Position numbers and translations under genes: made by a program
In this document: piece by piece, positions 50,650-60,340 of the stretch
Layout of the letters: each line of letters opens with the position of its first letter
Numbering within the stretch: position 1 is the stretch's first letter
The notes under the pieces: model-generated
The model's input: only the letters and a program-made list of their open reading frames with translations
What the model was told of the DNA's origin: nothing
The model's database searches: none
Assembly: GCF_022385335.1 (NCBI RefSeq)
Contig: NZ_CP092431.1
Span: forward strand, 3,224,001-3,288,000
Direction: 5' to 3'
DNA: 64,000 nt
From: Streptomyces deccanensis
GTDB lineage: Bacteria > Actinomycetota > Actinomycetes > Streptomycetales > Streptomycetaceae

Positions 50650-51513
50650 ATGAGTACGACTTCTCTCACGAGCCCCGCCGCGTCACGCGTCCGGCACAGC
50701 CTCGCTCCCCTGACCCGGATCGCCGGCCTGACGCTGTGCGCGCTGCTGACGCTCGGCCCGGTCATCTGGACGGTGTCGACGTCGCTGCGCACGCCGGCGG
50801 AGTCCTTCGACCTGCCGCCGAGGATCATCCCGGGGGACGCCACCCTCGACGCCTATCGCGGGGTCTTCGACCAGATCGACGTCTGGCTGTACGCGCTGAA
50901 CTCCACCTTGGTGACCGCGCTGATCGCGGCCGGCCAGATGATCACCGCGGGCCTGGCGGGCTACGCCTTCGCCCGCCTCGAATTCCGCTTCAAGAAGCCG
51001 CTGTTCGCGCTGGTCCTGGCCACGATGATGGTGCCGTTGCAGGTCACGATGGTCCCGGTCTTCCTGGAACTCAAGGAGATAGGGCTGACCGACACCCTCC
51101 TCGGCCTCATCGTCCCGGCCTTCCCGACGGCCTTCGGCACCTTCCTGATGCGGCAGTACTTCCTCGGCATGCCGAAGGACCTGGGCGAGGCGGCGATGAT
51201 CGACGGCGCGGGCCCGTGGCGCGTCTTCCGCTCCGTGTACGCGCCCCTCGCGGCCCCCGGCCTCGCCATCGTCGGCGTACTCGCCTTCAACTACCACTGG
51301 AACGAATTCTTCCGCCCGCTGATCCTCGAAACCTCCACCGAGAACCTCACCCTGCCGCTGGGCCTGGTCTCCCTCCAGGGCAACCTCGGCACCGGCTCGA
51401 TCTCCGTCGTCCTCGCCGGAGTCGTCCTGTCCATGCTCCCCGCCGTCGCCGTGTTCGTCGTCGGCCAGCGCCCTCTGCGTGAGGGCATCACCTCCGCAGG
51501 AGTCAACCGTTGA
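50650..51513 (+). CDS. Sugar ABC transporter permease (MalG-like)
   Basis: 287 residues, six TM helices. EAA loop: DLGEAAMIDGAGPWRVFRSVYAPLAAPG. C-terminus GQRPLREGITSAGVNR is typical of CUT1 MalG-type permeases. ATG 50650 has GGGTGAG just upstream; GTG 50641 is an alternative. The stop overlaps the TTG start of the following GH32 gene, so import and intracellular cleavage are made together. Confidence 0.88.
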   Translation: MSTTSLTSPAASRVRHSLAPLTRIAGLTLCALLTLGPVIWTVSTSLRTPAESFDLPPRIIPGDATLDAYRGVFDQIDVWLYALNSTLVTALIAAGQMITAGLAGYAFARLEFRFKKPLFALVLATMMVPLQVTMVPVFLELKEIGLTDTLLGLIVPAFPTAFGTFLMRQYFLGMPKDLGEAAMIDGAGPWRVFRSVYAPLAAPGLAIVGVLAFNYHWNEFFRPLILETSTENLTLPLGLVSLQGNLGTGSISVVLAGVVLSMLPAVAVFVVGQRPLREGITSAGVNR

Positions 51514-52928
51514 GTTCCGCGAGCCGGTCGACCGACGTCCACAGCCCGCGTTTCCGGGTCCGCCCGCCGGCCAACTGGATGAACGACCCGAACGGCCCGC
51601 TGCGCTGGGGCGGCCGGTACCACCTCTTCTACCAGCACAACCCCGACGCCCCCGTCCACGCGAACGTCCACTGGGGCCACGCCTCCAGCCCCGACCTCGC
51701 CCACTGGGAGGACCACGGGATCGCCCTGCGCCCGGCACCCGGCGGCCCGGACGAGGCGGGCTGCTGGTCCGGCTGCGTGGTCGACGACGACGGCGTACCG
51801 ACGGCGGTGTACTCCGGGATCGACCACGACCACCGGGGCCTGAGCACGATCTGTCTCGCCGTGGCCGAGGACGACGGCCTCCGGGCGTGGAAGCAACTGC
51901 CGCTGCCGGTGGTCGCCGGGCCGCCGACCGGCCTGGACGTGACGATGTTCCGGGACCCGTTCGTCTTCCGCTTCGCCGGACGCCGCTGGGCACTGGTGGG
52001 CGCGGGCCACGCCGACGGCACCCCGTCCGTCCTGGTGTACGACTGCGAGGACCTGTACGCGTGGCGGTTCGCCGGGGTCCTGCTGGACGGCCGCGACCCG
52101 GTGGCGGCCCGCGTCCTCGGCACCCGGGCGATCGGCTGGGAGTGCCCGCAGCTGTGGGAGACCACCGGGGGCGACTGGGTGCTGGCGGTGGCACTGTGGG
52201 ACGGCGACCCGCTGAACACGGCTTATCTGACGGGGCGTCTGATTCATTCAACAGACGGTGAGTTGAGGTTTGTGACCGGCAGCGGGGGCGGCCCCCTGGA
52301 CCACGGCCGTGACTTCTACGCCCCCTCCGTCCTCCAGGACACGGAGTCCGGCCGCGCCCTGCTCTGGGGATGGTCCTGGGAGTCCCGCCCGAGCGAGGAG
52401 GTGGACCGCGCGGGCTGGTCCGGGGTCCTCACGGCACCCCGCGTGGTGGACACCCACGAGGACGGCACGCTGAGGGTCGTACCGGCCCCCGAGCTCGAAC
52501 TCCTCCGCGCCGCCGCCCCGTTCACGCCCGCACCCGGACCGCACCGGCCACTCCCCCACGCCTACGACCTGCTGGTGACCGCCCGCTCGGAGGCGACCGT
52601 GACGCTCCTGCGGACCGCCTCCGGAGCCGAACTGACCGTGCGCCTCGACCCGGCGTCCGGCACGGTGACCCTGGACCGCACGGCCTGGCCGCGCTCCCGC
52701 CCGGACGGCACGGCGCCCCTGGTCCTGCCGGTCCTGCCGGCCTCGCCGGGCGAGCCCCTCACCGTACGGATCCTCGTGGACGGCTCGCTGCTGGAGGTGT
52801 TCGCGGGCGACCGGGCGGCGGCCACGGAACGGGTCTACCGACGGGACGACGACATCGCGGAGCTGGCCGTGTCGGGGACGGACGTCGAGGTCACGGGCTG
52901 GGAGCTGGTCCCACCGAACCCCGTGTGA
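51510..52928 (+). CDS. Cytoplasmic GH32 beta-fructosidase (sucrose/fructo-oligosaccharide hydrolase)
   Basis: 472 residues, no signal peptide. GH32 motifs: ANWMNDPNGPL with nucleophile Asp, FYQHNPDAP, MFRDPFVF, and WECPQLWE with the acid/base Glu. C-terminal sandwich LTVRILVDGSLLEVFAGD. Hydrolyses imported fructo-oligosaccharides or sucrose. TTG 51510 overlaps the permease stop, with CAGGAG 7 bp upstream. The 3' end overlaps the convergent LacI gene by 38 bp. Confidence 0.88.
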   Translation: MSSASRSTDVHSPRFRVRPPANWMNDPNGPLRWGGRYHLFYQHNPDAPVHANVHWGHASSPDLAHWEDHGIALRPAPGGPDEAGCWSGCVVDDDGVPTAVYSGIDHDHRGLSTICLAVAEDDGLRAWKQLPLPVVAGPPTGLDVTMFRDPFVFRFAGRRWALVGAGHADGTPSVLVYDCEDLYAWRFAGVLLDGRDPVAARVLGTRAIGWECPQLWETTGGDWVLAVALWDGDPLNTAYLTGRLIHSTDGELRFVTGSGGGPLDHGRDFYAPSVLQDTESGRALLWGWSWESRPSEEVDRAGWSGVLTAPRVVDTHEDGTLRVVPAPELELLRAAAPFTPAPGPHRPLPHAYDLLVTARSEATVTLLRTASGAELTVRLDPASGTVTLDRTAWPRSRPDGTAPLVLPVLPASPGEPLTVRILVDGSLLEVFAGDRAAATERVYRRDDDIAELAVSGTDVEVTGWELVPPNPV

Positions 52929-53955
52929 CGACCGGGCACTCCAGCCGCCGGGTGGTGACGGGCGGCGCGGCCCCGCTGTCGATGGCGTCCAGGAGCAGAC
53001 GGACGGCCGTCTCTCCCATGGCGCGGTGCGGCAGGGCGACCGTGGTGAGGGGCGGGCTGAGGAAGGCGGCCATGTGCTCCTGGTCGTCGTAGCCGACGAC
53101 GGACAGATCCGCGGGCACGTCGAGCCCGAGGCGGGCGGCGGCGTGGAGGACGCCCGCGGCCACCCGGTCGTTGTAACAGACGATGCCCGTGGGCCGCCGG
53201 TCGGCGGGCACGCCGTCCAGCAACCGCAGCGCCCCCTCGTACCCGGCGGCGATCTCCCCTCCCGTCCGCACGATCCAGTCCTTCTCGGCGGTCAGCCCCG
53301 CCGCCCGCAGCGCGTCCCGGAAGCCGCGCAGCCGCTCGGCGGTCGCCATGTCGTCCAGGCCGCCGACCAGGGCGACCCGGCGGTGGCCCGCGTCGAGGAG
53401 GACGCGGGCGGCACTGCGGCCACCGGCCCGCTCGGCGGGGATGACGGCCGGCAGGGAGCCGTCCTCGGGAAGGCAGTTGGCGAACACGGCGAACGTGCGG
53501 TGCAGCCCGTCCGGGACCCGGGCGCGGCGCAGCGACAGCGCGGCGTAGATGATGCCGTCGACCCTCCGGTCGAGCAGTTCGGCGACGGCCGCGTCCTCGG
53601 TGGCCGGGTCCTGGCCGGAGTCGACGGTGAGCACCAGGTGCTCACTGTTCCACGCGGTGTCCATGGCCCCGCGCAGCAGCCGCCCGGCGAACGGCGAGGT
53701 GGCGATCTCGTCCGTGACCAGACCGATCACGGCGGTACGACGGCGGCGCAGGCCCCGGGCGACCGAGTGCGGCCGGTAACCGAGCTGCCTGGCCGCCTTG
53801 CGGATCTTCTCCTGCGTCTCGGCGGAGAGGTTGCCCTGCGCGCGCCCGTTGAAGACGAAGGACACGGCCGTGTGCGAGACCCCGGCGAGCCGGGCCACAT
53901 CCCGCGAGGTCGCCCGCTCGCCCCCGTCACCCCGCGCCTTCTCGACCCCGCCCAT
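52891..53955 (-). CDS. LacI-family repressor of the fructan/sucrose genes
   Basis: 354 residues. HTH and hinge: TSRDVARLAGVSHTAVSFVFNG, then EKIRKAARQLGYRPHSVARGLR. Periplasmic-binding-like sugar domain (VIGLVTDEIATSPFAGRLLRGA, VALVGGLDDMATAERLRGF, GIVCYNDRVAAGVLHAA, DLSVVGYDDQ). Adjacent and convergent to the operon. It is the obvious candidate for the CTAACTCGAGTTAG-type sites, released by a fructose-containing sugar (inference). Confidence 0.9.
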   Translation of the reverse strand: MGGVEKARGDGGERATSRDVARLAGVSHTAVSFVFNGRAQGNLSAETQEKIRKAARQLGYRPHSVARGLRRRRTAVIGLVTDEIATSPFAGRLLRGAMDTAWNSEHLVLTVDSGQDPATEDAAVAELLDRRVDGIIYAALSLRRARVPDGLHRTFAVFANCLPEDGSLPAVIPAERAGGRSAARVLLDAGHRRVALVGGLDDMATAERLRGFRDALRAAGLTAEKDWIVRTGGEIAAGYEGALRLLDGVPADRRPTGIVCYNDRVAAGVLHAAARLGLDVPADLSVVGYDDQEHMAAFLSPPLTTVALPHRAMGETAVRLLLDAIDSGAAPPVTTRRLECPVVTRGSVGPAPSP

Positions 53956-54094
53956 GCCTCGTCCCCACCGACCTCGCCCGACCGGGCAAGCCTACCCGCG
54001 GACGACATGGGCACCGGGGCGGCGGCACCCGTGCAAATCCGGGTCCGCACGGGAACGCGGCAGCGGACGAGCGGACAGCCTTGCGCGTGGTGGG

Positions 54095-55897
54095 TCAGCG
54101 CGCGGGGGCCAGGAACTGGGTGGCCGCCAGTCGCGCGTACAGCCGGTCCCGGGCCACCAGTTCCTCATGGGTGCCGATGTCCCGGACACGGCCGCCGTCC
54201 ATGACGACGATCCGGTCGGCGCCCGTCACCGTCGACAGGCGGTGGGCCACCACCAGCACGGTGGTCTCGCGGGCCACGTCCGCGACGACGTCCCGCAGCG
54301 CCAGCTCGTTGACGGCGTCGAGCTGCGAGGTCGCCTCGTCCAGCAACAGCAGGCGTGGCCTGCGCAGCAGGGCGCGGGCGATGGCGACGCGCTGCCGCTC
54401 ACCGCCCGACAGCCGCGAACCGCGGTGGCCGACCGGGGTGTCCAGGCCGTGGGGCAGGCGCTCGACGAGGGAGTCGAGCTTCGTACGGGCCAGGACGTCG
54501 CGGACGTCGTCGTCCGTCGCGCCGGGCGCCGCGAAGACGAGGTTCTCGCGGAGCGTTCCGGCGAGCACCGGGGCGTCCTGCTCCACGTACCCGATGGCGG
54601 ACCGCAGCTCGGGCAGCGACCAGTCCCGTACGTCCTTGCCGTCGACCAGGACACGGCCGCCGGTCGCCTCGTGGAACCGCTCGATGAGCGCGAACACCGT
54701 CGACTTGCCCGCACCGGAGGGGCCCACGAAGGCCGTCATCCCGGTGCCCGGAACGTCGAAGCTCACCTGCCGGTGGACGTACGGCCGCCCCGGACCGTAG
54801 CGGAAGGACACGTCCTCGAAGCGGACCGACGACGGACCCCGGACCTCGGCCCCCTGCCCGGGCAGAGTGCTCGCCCGACGGTCGGCCGGCTCCGTCTCCA
54901 GGCGTTCCACCTGTGTGATCCGGGACAGCGCGGCCGCCCCCTCCTGATAGGAGGTCACGGCGTCGACCAGCGTGGACACCGGCTCGATCAGGTAGAAGAG
55001 GTACAGCAGGAAGGCGATCAGGGTGGACACGGGGATCTCCCCGGACGCCACGCGCGCGCCGCCGACCGCGAGCACCGCGAGGAAGGCCAGCTGGACGGCG
55101 AGTTCGTCGGCCGAGCCCGCCACGGCCTCCCACTTCGCGCTCCTCACGCCGTGCCGCCACGCCCGCCGCGCCGCCGCCTCCACCCGAGCGGTCTCCCGCT
55201 CCTCGGCACCGGACGCCTTCACCGTACGGAACGCCCCGAGGGCCCGCTCCAGCGCGACGGAGACCTCCCCGACCGCCTCCTGCGCCCGCTCGGTGGCCCG
55301 CGCGATCCTCGGCATCACCAGCGTGACGGCTCCGCCGACCAGCACGACCACACCGAGCGTCACCCCCAGCAGGACGATGTCCAGGAACCCCATCAGCACG
55401 ATCGCCGCGACGAAGGCCACCGCGCCGGAGGCCGCGGAGACGACCGCCTGGGTGCTGACCGCCCGCAGCAGTGTCGTGTCGGAGGTGACCCGGGACATCA
55501 GATCGCCCGGCGGTATCCGCTCCCACTCCGCGATCCGCAACCGCAACAGCCGCCCCACCAGGGTGCGCCGCGCGGCGAGGACCACCGACTCCGCGGTCCG
55601 CTCCAGCACATACGCGCCGAACGCCTCGACCGCCGTGCCCAGCACCACCAGCACGGTGAGCGCGATCAGGATCCCGGCGATGGTTTCGCCGGAGGCGAGC
55701 CGGTCCACCAGCACCTTCGTGGCCAACGGCTGCAGCAGGCCCCCGGCGGCCCCGACCAGGGCGCACAGCAGACCGAGGACGACCGCCCACCGGTGCGGCC
55801 GTACATACGCGTACAGCGCTCGGACCGTCTCCCGGGCGGACAGGGAGGTCCGGGTCTCGTGGGTCTCATCCGTCGTCGGGGCGGACGGGGTGTTCAC
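54095..55897 (-). CDS. ABC exporter, fused TM-ATPase half-transporter
   Basis: 600 residues. Six TM helices in residues about 30-325 (type I exporter fold), then the ATPase: Walker [21 protein letters not shown]-loop [16 protein letters not shown], signature [17 protein letters not shown], Walker [15 protein letters not shown], and His switch VVAHRLSTV. Homodimer export of a lipid, peptide or drug. GTG 55897 is chosen at the start of the recognisable protein, with a GAAAGG upstream. Divergent from a DUF418-type membrane protein across a 311-bp spacer. Confidence 0.9.
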   Translation of the reverse strand: MNTPSAPTTDETHETRTSLSARETVRALYAYVRPHRWAVVLGLLCALVGAAGGLLQPLATKVLVDRLASGETIAGILIALTVLVVLGTAVEAFGAYVLERTAESVVLAARRTLVGRLLRLRIAEWERIPPGDLMSRVTSDTTLLRAVSTQAVVSAASGAVAFVAAIVLMGFLDIVLLGVTLGVVVLVGGAVTLVMPRIARATERAQEAVGEVSVALERALGAFRTVKASGAEERETARVEAAARRAWRHGVRSAKWEAVAGSADELAVQLAFLAVLAVGGARVASGEIPVSTLIAFLLYLFYLIEPVSTLVDAVTSYQEGAAALSRITQVERLETEPADRRASTLPGQGAEVRGPSSVRFEDVSFRYGPGRPYVHRQVSFDVPGTGMTAFVGPSGAGKSTVFALIERFHEATGGRVLVDGKDVRDWSLPELRSAIGYVEQDAPVLAGTLRENLVFAAPGATDDDVRDVLARTKLDSLVERLPHGLDTPVGHRGSRLSGGERQRVAIARALLRRPRLLLLDEATSQLDAVNELALRDVVADVARETTVLVVAHRLSTVTGADRIVVMDGGRVRDIGTHEELVARDRLYARLAATQFLAPAR

Positions 55898-56044
55898 GTG
55901 TTGCCTTTCTTCTGCGGGCGTGATCGTGCGCGGGCTCGATCGACGAGTCCGGCATGCCGTCAGCCTGCAATCCCGCTCGCCGTGCGCCCATCCGGCAACC
56001 TTCGGGTCCACCCCCGCCGAGTGGCTGAAGGAGATCGTCGTCGA

Positions 56045-56084
56045 GTCGCACCGGTGCGCATCGGTTCGCACCCGTTCGCACCGG
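56045..56084. repeat. Phased 10-bp repeats in a divergent spacer
   Basis: GTCGCACCGG (56045-56054), then GTTCGCACCC and GTTCGCACCG back to back (56064-56083), with an inverted-looking GGTGCGCATC between. The 10-bp period matches one DNA turn. Otherwise 55898-56208 holds no feature I can support. Confidence 0.55.
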
Positions 56085-56208
56085 ACAGGCCGGAACTGGA
56101 CGCGGAACAGACCCTGCCGGTCGGCGGGTGGGCAACCGCCGGTCGGCGGGGCCGTCACCGACGCCTGCCGGATGGTTCCGCGCCCAGCGGCGCCGCGAGA
56201 GTCACCAC

Positions 56209-57492
56209 ATGCCACAGACACCGACGACACCGCAGAGCACGTCAGCTCCGCAGGGCACATCGGCCCCGCAGGAGAATCCGCAGCCCCGGGACTCCCCCGA
56301 GTCCGCCACGCCGTCCTCGCCCGCCCCCTCGATGGGACGCCTCGTCGGGGTGGACCTGGCCCGCGCGCTGGCGGTGTTCGGCATGTACATCGTGCACATC
56401 GGCCCCCCACTGTCCGCCACGACCGGCGTCGCCGGCTGGATCCGTTACCTAGCGGACGGTCACTCCTCGGTCCTGTTCGCCACCCTGGCCGGGTTCTCAC
56501 TGATGCTGATCGCCGGCCGCCGCGAGCCCAGGACCGGCGTGGCCGGCAGGCAGGCGAAGGCCCGGATCGCGATCCGCGCCGTCGTCCTGCTGGCGCTGGG
56601 CACCGCGATGGCCACGGAGTACGGAGGAGTGATCATCCTCGGCTTCTACGGGGTCTACTTCCTCCTCGCCCTGCCTCTGGTACGACTGCGCGCCAGGACC
56701 CTCGCGATCATCGCGGCCGCGCTCGCGCTCGTCGCACCGCAGCTGGCGTTCGTCCTGAACTCCCAGCTGTCCGAGCCGATCCGGCAGACCATCAACACCT
56801 ACGACCCGCTCCACCGGCTCAGCGACGTGGGAGTGCTCGATCTGCTGCTCAGCGGCTTCTACCCGGCGCTCACGTGGATGTCGTTCGTGATAGCGGGCAT
56901 GGCACTGGGCCGGCTCGACCTGTCCTCCGGCACCGTCCAACGGCGTCTGGCCGCGCTCGGTGCCGCCCTGACTGTGGCCGCGTACGGCATGTCCTTGCTG
57001 CTGGCCGGCGGGGACGCGTTGAGGAGCATGGCGGAGGACGGGTCGTCGTCCGGCGGCTCCGGGGCACCGGCCCTCGACAGCGGGTCGGCGTCCCTGGACG
57101 GGGGGTCGTTCCCCGACATGCCGGCGTCGTCGCTCCTGACGGCCGGACCGCACAGCGGCACCACGTTCGACATCATCGGCAGCGTCGGAGTGGCGATCCT
57201 CGTGATCGTGGGCGCGACGGTGGCGATGGACCACCTGCCGCGCCTGCGCCGCCTGGCCACACCGGTCATCGCCGTGGGCACCATGTCCCTGACCGCCTAC
57301 GTCGGCCACTTCCTGGCACAGTCCGCGCTGTCCATACCTGCCGGGACCAGCACCCAGCAATCATGGGTGCCGCTGCTCATGTTCATCCTCGGAGCCACCC
57401 TGTTCGCCACCGTCTGGTCGCGCTTCTTCCGCCGCGGCCCCCTGGAGCACCTGCTCAACGCCGCCACCAAGCCGGCCAAGCACATCCGATGA
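56209..57492 (+). CDS. DUF418/heparan-alpha-glucosaminide acetyltransferase-like membrane protein
   Basis: 427 residues, about ten TM helices. After a Pro/Ser/Gln-rich cytoplasmic tail of about 40 residues comes the family start [24 protein letters not shown]. The long loop at about 290-330 is Ser/Gly-rich. The C-terminal DUF418 part includes [30 protein letters not shown]. Family members acetylate sugars across the membrane or are of unknown function. A terminator hairpin follows 8 bp after the stop. Confidence 0.82.
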   Translation: MPQTPTTPQSTSAPQGTSAPQENPQPRDSPESATPSSPAPSMGRLVGVDLARALAVFGMYIVHIGPPLSATTGVAGWIRYLADGHSSVLFATLAGFSLMLIAGRREPRTGVAGRQAKARIAIRAVVLLALGTAMATEYGGVIILGFYGVYFLLALPLVRLRARTLAIIAAALALVAPQLAFVLNSQLSEPIRQTINTYDPLHRLSDVGVLDLLLSGFYPALTWMSFVIAGMALGRLDLSSGTVQRRLAALGAALTVAAYGMSLLLAGGDALRSMAEDGSSSGGSGAPALDSGSASLDGGSFPDMPASSLLTAGPHSGTTFDIIGSVGVAILVIVGATVAMDHLPRLRRLATPVIAVGTMSLTAYVGHFLAQSALSIPAGTSTQQSWVPLLMFILGATLFATVWSRFFRRGPLEHLLNAATKPAKHIR

Positions 57493-57499
57493 CACCCGC

Positions 57500-57530
57500 C
57501 CGGGTGGGACGCCTTCCGCGCCCCACCCGG
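57500..57530 (+). terminator. Terminator hairpin
   Basis: CCGGGTGGG (57500-57508) and CCCACCCGG (57522-57530), perfect 9-bp stem, loop 13 nt, directly after the membrane protein gene. Confidence 0.7.
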
Positions 57531-57581
57531 AATCGCGTGCGGGCGGCGCGGCACCGGGGTGGTCATGTCTACGCTGGCGGC

Positions 57582-58139
57582 GTGACGGTGGTGTGGGTGA
57601 CGGGCAATTCAGGGACTGGTAAGTCCACGGTCTGCGAGGTGTTGCGAGCGCGTGGCCACGTCGCGCTCGACGCCGACGAGGACGGCTTCAGTCGCTGGAT
57701 CGACCGGGCTACGGGTGAGGTCGTGACGGATCCTCCGTATCCGGTTCCCGGGGGCTGGCTCGATCGATACGGGTGGGTGATCGTCCGCGAGCGCGTTGAG
57801 ACCCTCGTCGAAAAGTCTCGTTCCCGCATCGCGTTCTTGTGCGGGTCGGCGGAGAACGAGGCGGATGTCCTCGATCTTTTCGACGTCATCGTGTGCCTGG
57901 TGATCAACGATGACATCCTCCGCCACCGGCTCGCGACCCGCACCACGAACCCATTCGGTCGCCATCCCGAAGAGCTCGCAGCGGCCCTGAAGTGGAATCC
58001 TCGGATGCGACCGATCTATGAAAGCCGTGGCGCGACGATCATCGACGCGTCCAAGCCGGTGACCGAGGTGGCGGACGGAGTGATCGCCGCGGTTCAGGAG
58101 CGGCGAGGCGGTGCGTCCGGGATCGATGGAGGGCGGTGA
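57582..58139 (+). CDS. P-loop kinase-like (AAA/shikimate- or adenylate-kinase-type) protein
   Basis: 185 residues. Walker A WVTGNSGTGKSTVCEVL at the N-terminus, LDADEDGFSRWID, VIVCLVINDDILRHRLATRTTNPFG (lid-like Arg-rich part) and a C-terminal helix. Resembles small nucleoside/shikimate-type kinases; substrate unknown. GTG 57582 is the first start before the domain. Codon use is less GC-biased than around it (e.g. CTT, TTT, AAA, GAT codons in 57800-57990), suggesting recent acquisition. Confidence 0.75.
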   Translation: MTVVWVTGNSGTGKSTVCEVLRARGHVALDADEDGFSRWIDRATGEVVTDPPYPVPGGWLDRYGWVIVRERVETLVEKSRSRIAFLCGSAENEADVLDLFDVIVCLVINDDILRHRLATRTTNPFGRHPEELAAALKWNPRMRPIYESRGATIIDASKPVTEVADGVIAAVQERRGGASGIDGGR

Positions 58140-58201
58140 CGTCAGAGGAGATCGCCGCCGGCGTGGCGTCGATCCGGCCGGGATTCGTCGGTCACGGCGG
58201 A

Positions 58202-59056
58202 TCAGGGGCGTGCACCGGCCGAAGGCTGCCGCTGCCCTGCGAGCAGGGCTGCGGTTGTCGGGGGATCCGGCAGTTCGGTGAAGGAATACGGAGGCCAGGG
58301 GCCCAAAAAGCGGATACGCACGGCGGGTTGACGTGCCTGGAGTTCGCTCAGGACTCCCCCCACGGTGTCGATGTTCTCCTGCCGGGTGAGGAGGGCGGCT
58401 GACAACACGTGTGTCTCGTCCGGGGATTGCTGGGTGCGGCCGCGGTCACGCAGGTCCTCCGCGATGGCGAGCAGTCTGCCGCGGACTTCCGCGTGCACCT
58501 CGTCGGCCAGCCGCTCGGCCGTCTGCCTGGCGGTCTGTTCCTCCTGTTTGGCGAGGAGACGGCGCATTCCCGCCGAGCGGTGCGTCGAGGCTCCCTCTGT
58601 GTGCGGGGCCGGTGTGGCGCCGAGGGCTCTGCGGTCCAGGGCTATCTCCACGCGCAGTTCGCACCGGTCAGCCAGTGTGCGTAGTTGTTCGTCGATCTCG
58701 GCTGCCCGTTCGGCGATCCATTCCGTCAGTCGCTCCGCCGCCTTCCGTCCGCCTGCGGACCCGCCCTCCGGGGACGGCTCATCGGCGACCAGGACATTGA
58801 AGGTCATGGGCAGGACACTGCCGGTTCGTTCCCACACGGTGGTGACGACCTCGCTCTGCTGCCCCACCCAGCGGCGGACCTGGTCGTCACCGCCCTGGTA
58901 CGGGCTGGCGGGGGCGTCGTGCACCAACGCCGCGATGCCCGTGCCCGGGGCGTGTACGAGCCGTGTGGGACACCCGTCGAGACCGGTGACCTCACAGGTG
59001 GTCGCCGTCTCCGAACGGAGCAAGGCGTACACGTACAGGGCGTGTTCCCCGGTCAT
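58202..59056 (-). CDS. GvpL/GvpF-family gas-vesicle protein
   Basis: 284 residues. Family pattern: ALYVYALLRS at the start, GIAALVHDAPASPY, VTTVWERTGSVLPMTFNVLV (the VxPxxF block), and VRIRFLGPWPPYSFTEL near the end. GvpF/L proteins are minor components needed for assembling gas vesicles. ATG 59056 overlaps the gvpK-like stop (ATGA). Last gene of the leftward operon. Confidence 0.87.
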   Translation of the reverse strand: MTGEHALYVYALLRSETATTCEVTGLDGCPTRLVHAPGTGIAALVHDAPASPYQGGDDQVRRWVGQQSEVVTTVWERTGSVLPMTFNVLVADEPSPEGGSAGGRKAAERLTEWIAERAAEIDEQLRTLADRCELRVEIALDRRALGATPAPHTEGASTHRSAGMRRLLAKQEEQTARQTAERLADEVHAEVRGRLLAIAEDLRDRGRTQQSPDETHVLSAALLTRQENIDTVGGVLSELQARQPAVRIRFLGPWPPYSFTELPDPPTTAALLAGQRQPSAGARP

Positions 59057-59367
59057 GCCTCGGCCTCCTCGGCCCAGCGCCGAGGGTTGACCAGTTTGTC
59101 GACCACGTCGTCGACCACCTCGTCCAGTCCCCGGTGCAGGTCCGCGACGGAGGAAGTGATGCCGTGGTCGTCCTTGATCTGGTCCATCGCCTCATCCAGT
59201 TCCAGCAGGGCGTCGGCCAGGCGCTCGCTCTCCTCCAACGTCAGGTCGCCTCCGTTGATACGGCGCAGAGCCTGGCGTTCGAGCGCCTCCTGGATGACCT
59301 CCACCAGCGTGACCACCAGAGACAACACGCCGTGCTTGAGGCTTTTCTCGTCGACGGTCAGGGGCAT
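59053..59367 (-). CDS. gvpK: GvpK-family gas-vesicle protein
   Basis: 104 residues: LKHGVLSLVVTLVEVIQEALERQALRRINGGDL, then ERLADALLELDEAM, as in GvpK. Helical, soluble, a minor assembly factor in canonical clusters. It lies 37 bp downstream of the GvpA/J-PH fusion and is coupled to the GvpL/F gene. AAAGGCGGG precedes ATG 59367. Confidence 0.87.
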   Translation of the reverse strand: MPLTVDEKSLKHGVLSLVVTLVEVIQEALERQALRRINGGDLTLEESERLADALLELDEAMDQIKDDHGITSSVADLHRGLDEVVDDVVDKLVNPRRWAEEAEA

Positions 59368-59404
59368 GACTGCCCGCCTTTCTGTGTCGCGGTTCGCCGT
59401 AGGG

Positions 59405-60340
59405 TCATGCGGCCGGTGGCAGGGACCCCGCCGTGGTCAGCGCCTGCGCCCAAGGCACCGAGTCGCCCGCGGCCAGCAGCACTTCGCCCCGCCCGGTGGC
59501 ACGGAGGACGAGCACCTCGCCGTCCCCGGCGGGGCTGGTCCCGTTCGCCGCACGGCGCACATCGGCGATCTCGGCGGTGGGTACGACCAGGGCGGGTCGG
59601 GAATCCATGGGTGACTTCCACGTCAGTGCCTCACCGGTGAGCCGCCCCTGCCCACAGCGCCACAACGGGCCGCTGCGGCGCGGTTCGTGGAACCACAGCC
59701 GCCCCTCCGCCAGCGGCCGCTCCTCGACGGCCGACGACGTGTGCCAGAACGCGTCGTCCAGTCGGCCCGCGCACGCGTCGGTGAGACGGTCGTGCAGCCG
59801 CTCGGGGTCCTGGGCCGACAGCAGTTCCTCCGTCCCGTCGGCCAGCGCCACCCGTACCCGCAGGCGTTCCTCGCCGCCCACCGTGGCCTCCGGGGCGAGG
59901 CGGACACCCCGGACCACGCCGAGCTCGCTCTCCCACAGGACTTCCCGAGGTTCGTCCCGCACCACGGCCAGACGCCGGTCGGTCAACCAGACGGTGCCGG
60001 GCCGCCACGTGCGGCTCGGTCCCTCGGTCAGCAGGTGTCCGCCGCTCATGCGGCTGATGACTCTTTCGCCGTCCCGCAGGTCGATGGAGCGGCGTGCGGT
60101 GGACCGTTCGGCCCAAGCCCGGGTCGCCTCGTCCCAGTTCCGCATCATGCCGTACTCGAGCATCGTCTCCATACCGGCGACGGCCGCCCGAAGACTGACC
60201 CCGATCAGCGGGACGTCCGACACGGCGACGATGAGGTCCAGGTGCAGGACCGCGCCCTTGTTCAGCAGGACCTCCACCAGGTCGTCCAGTGTCACCCGGG
60301 GGTCACGCGTGGGACGCAGGGGCGATGCCTCAGCCGTCAC
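59405..60340 (-). CDS. GvpA/GvpJ-domain protein fused to two PH-like domains
   Basis: 311 residues. Residues about 17-68 are a GvpA/J domain (VTLDDLVEVLLNKGAVLHLD, VAVSDVPLIGVSLRAAVAG, METMLEYG). The rest is not gas-vesicle-like: about 100-205 resembles a PH/GRAM beta-barrel (LTEGPSRTWRPGTVWLTDRRLAVV, VVRGVRLAPEATVGG), and about 210-305 repeats it more loosely (GRLWFHEPRRSGPLWRCGQGRLTG, EALTWKSP, VVPTAEIADVRRA). This fusion is unusual; the barrels could bind membrane lipid or partner protein. GTG 60340 overlaps the upstream gene by 11 bp. Confidence 0.78.
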   Translation of the reverse strand: MTAEASPLRPTRDPRVTLDDLVEVLLNKGAVLHLDLIVAVSDVPLIGVSLRAAVAGMETMLEYGMMRNWDEATRAWAERSTARRSIDLRDGERVISRMSGGHLLTEGPSRTWRPGTVWLTDRRLAVVRDEPREVLWESELGVVRGVRLAPEATVGGEERLRVRVALADGTEELLSAQDPERLHDRLTDACAGRLDDAFWHTSSAVEERPLAEGRLWFHEPRRSGPLWRCGQGRLTGEALTWKSPMDSRPALVVPTAEIADVRRAANGTSPAGDGEVLVLRATGRGEVLLAAGDSVPWAQALTTAGSLPPAA

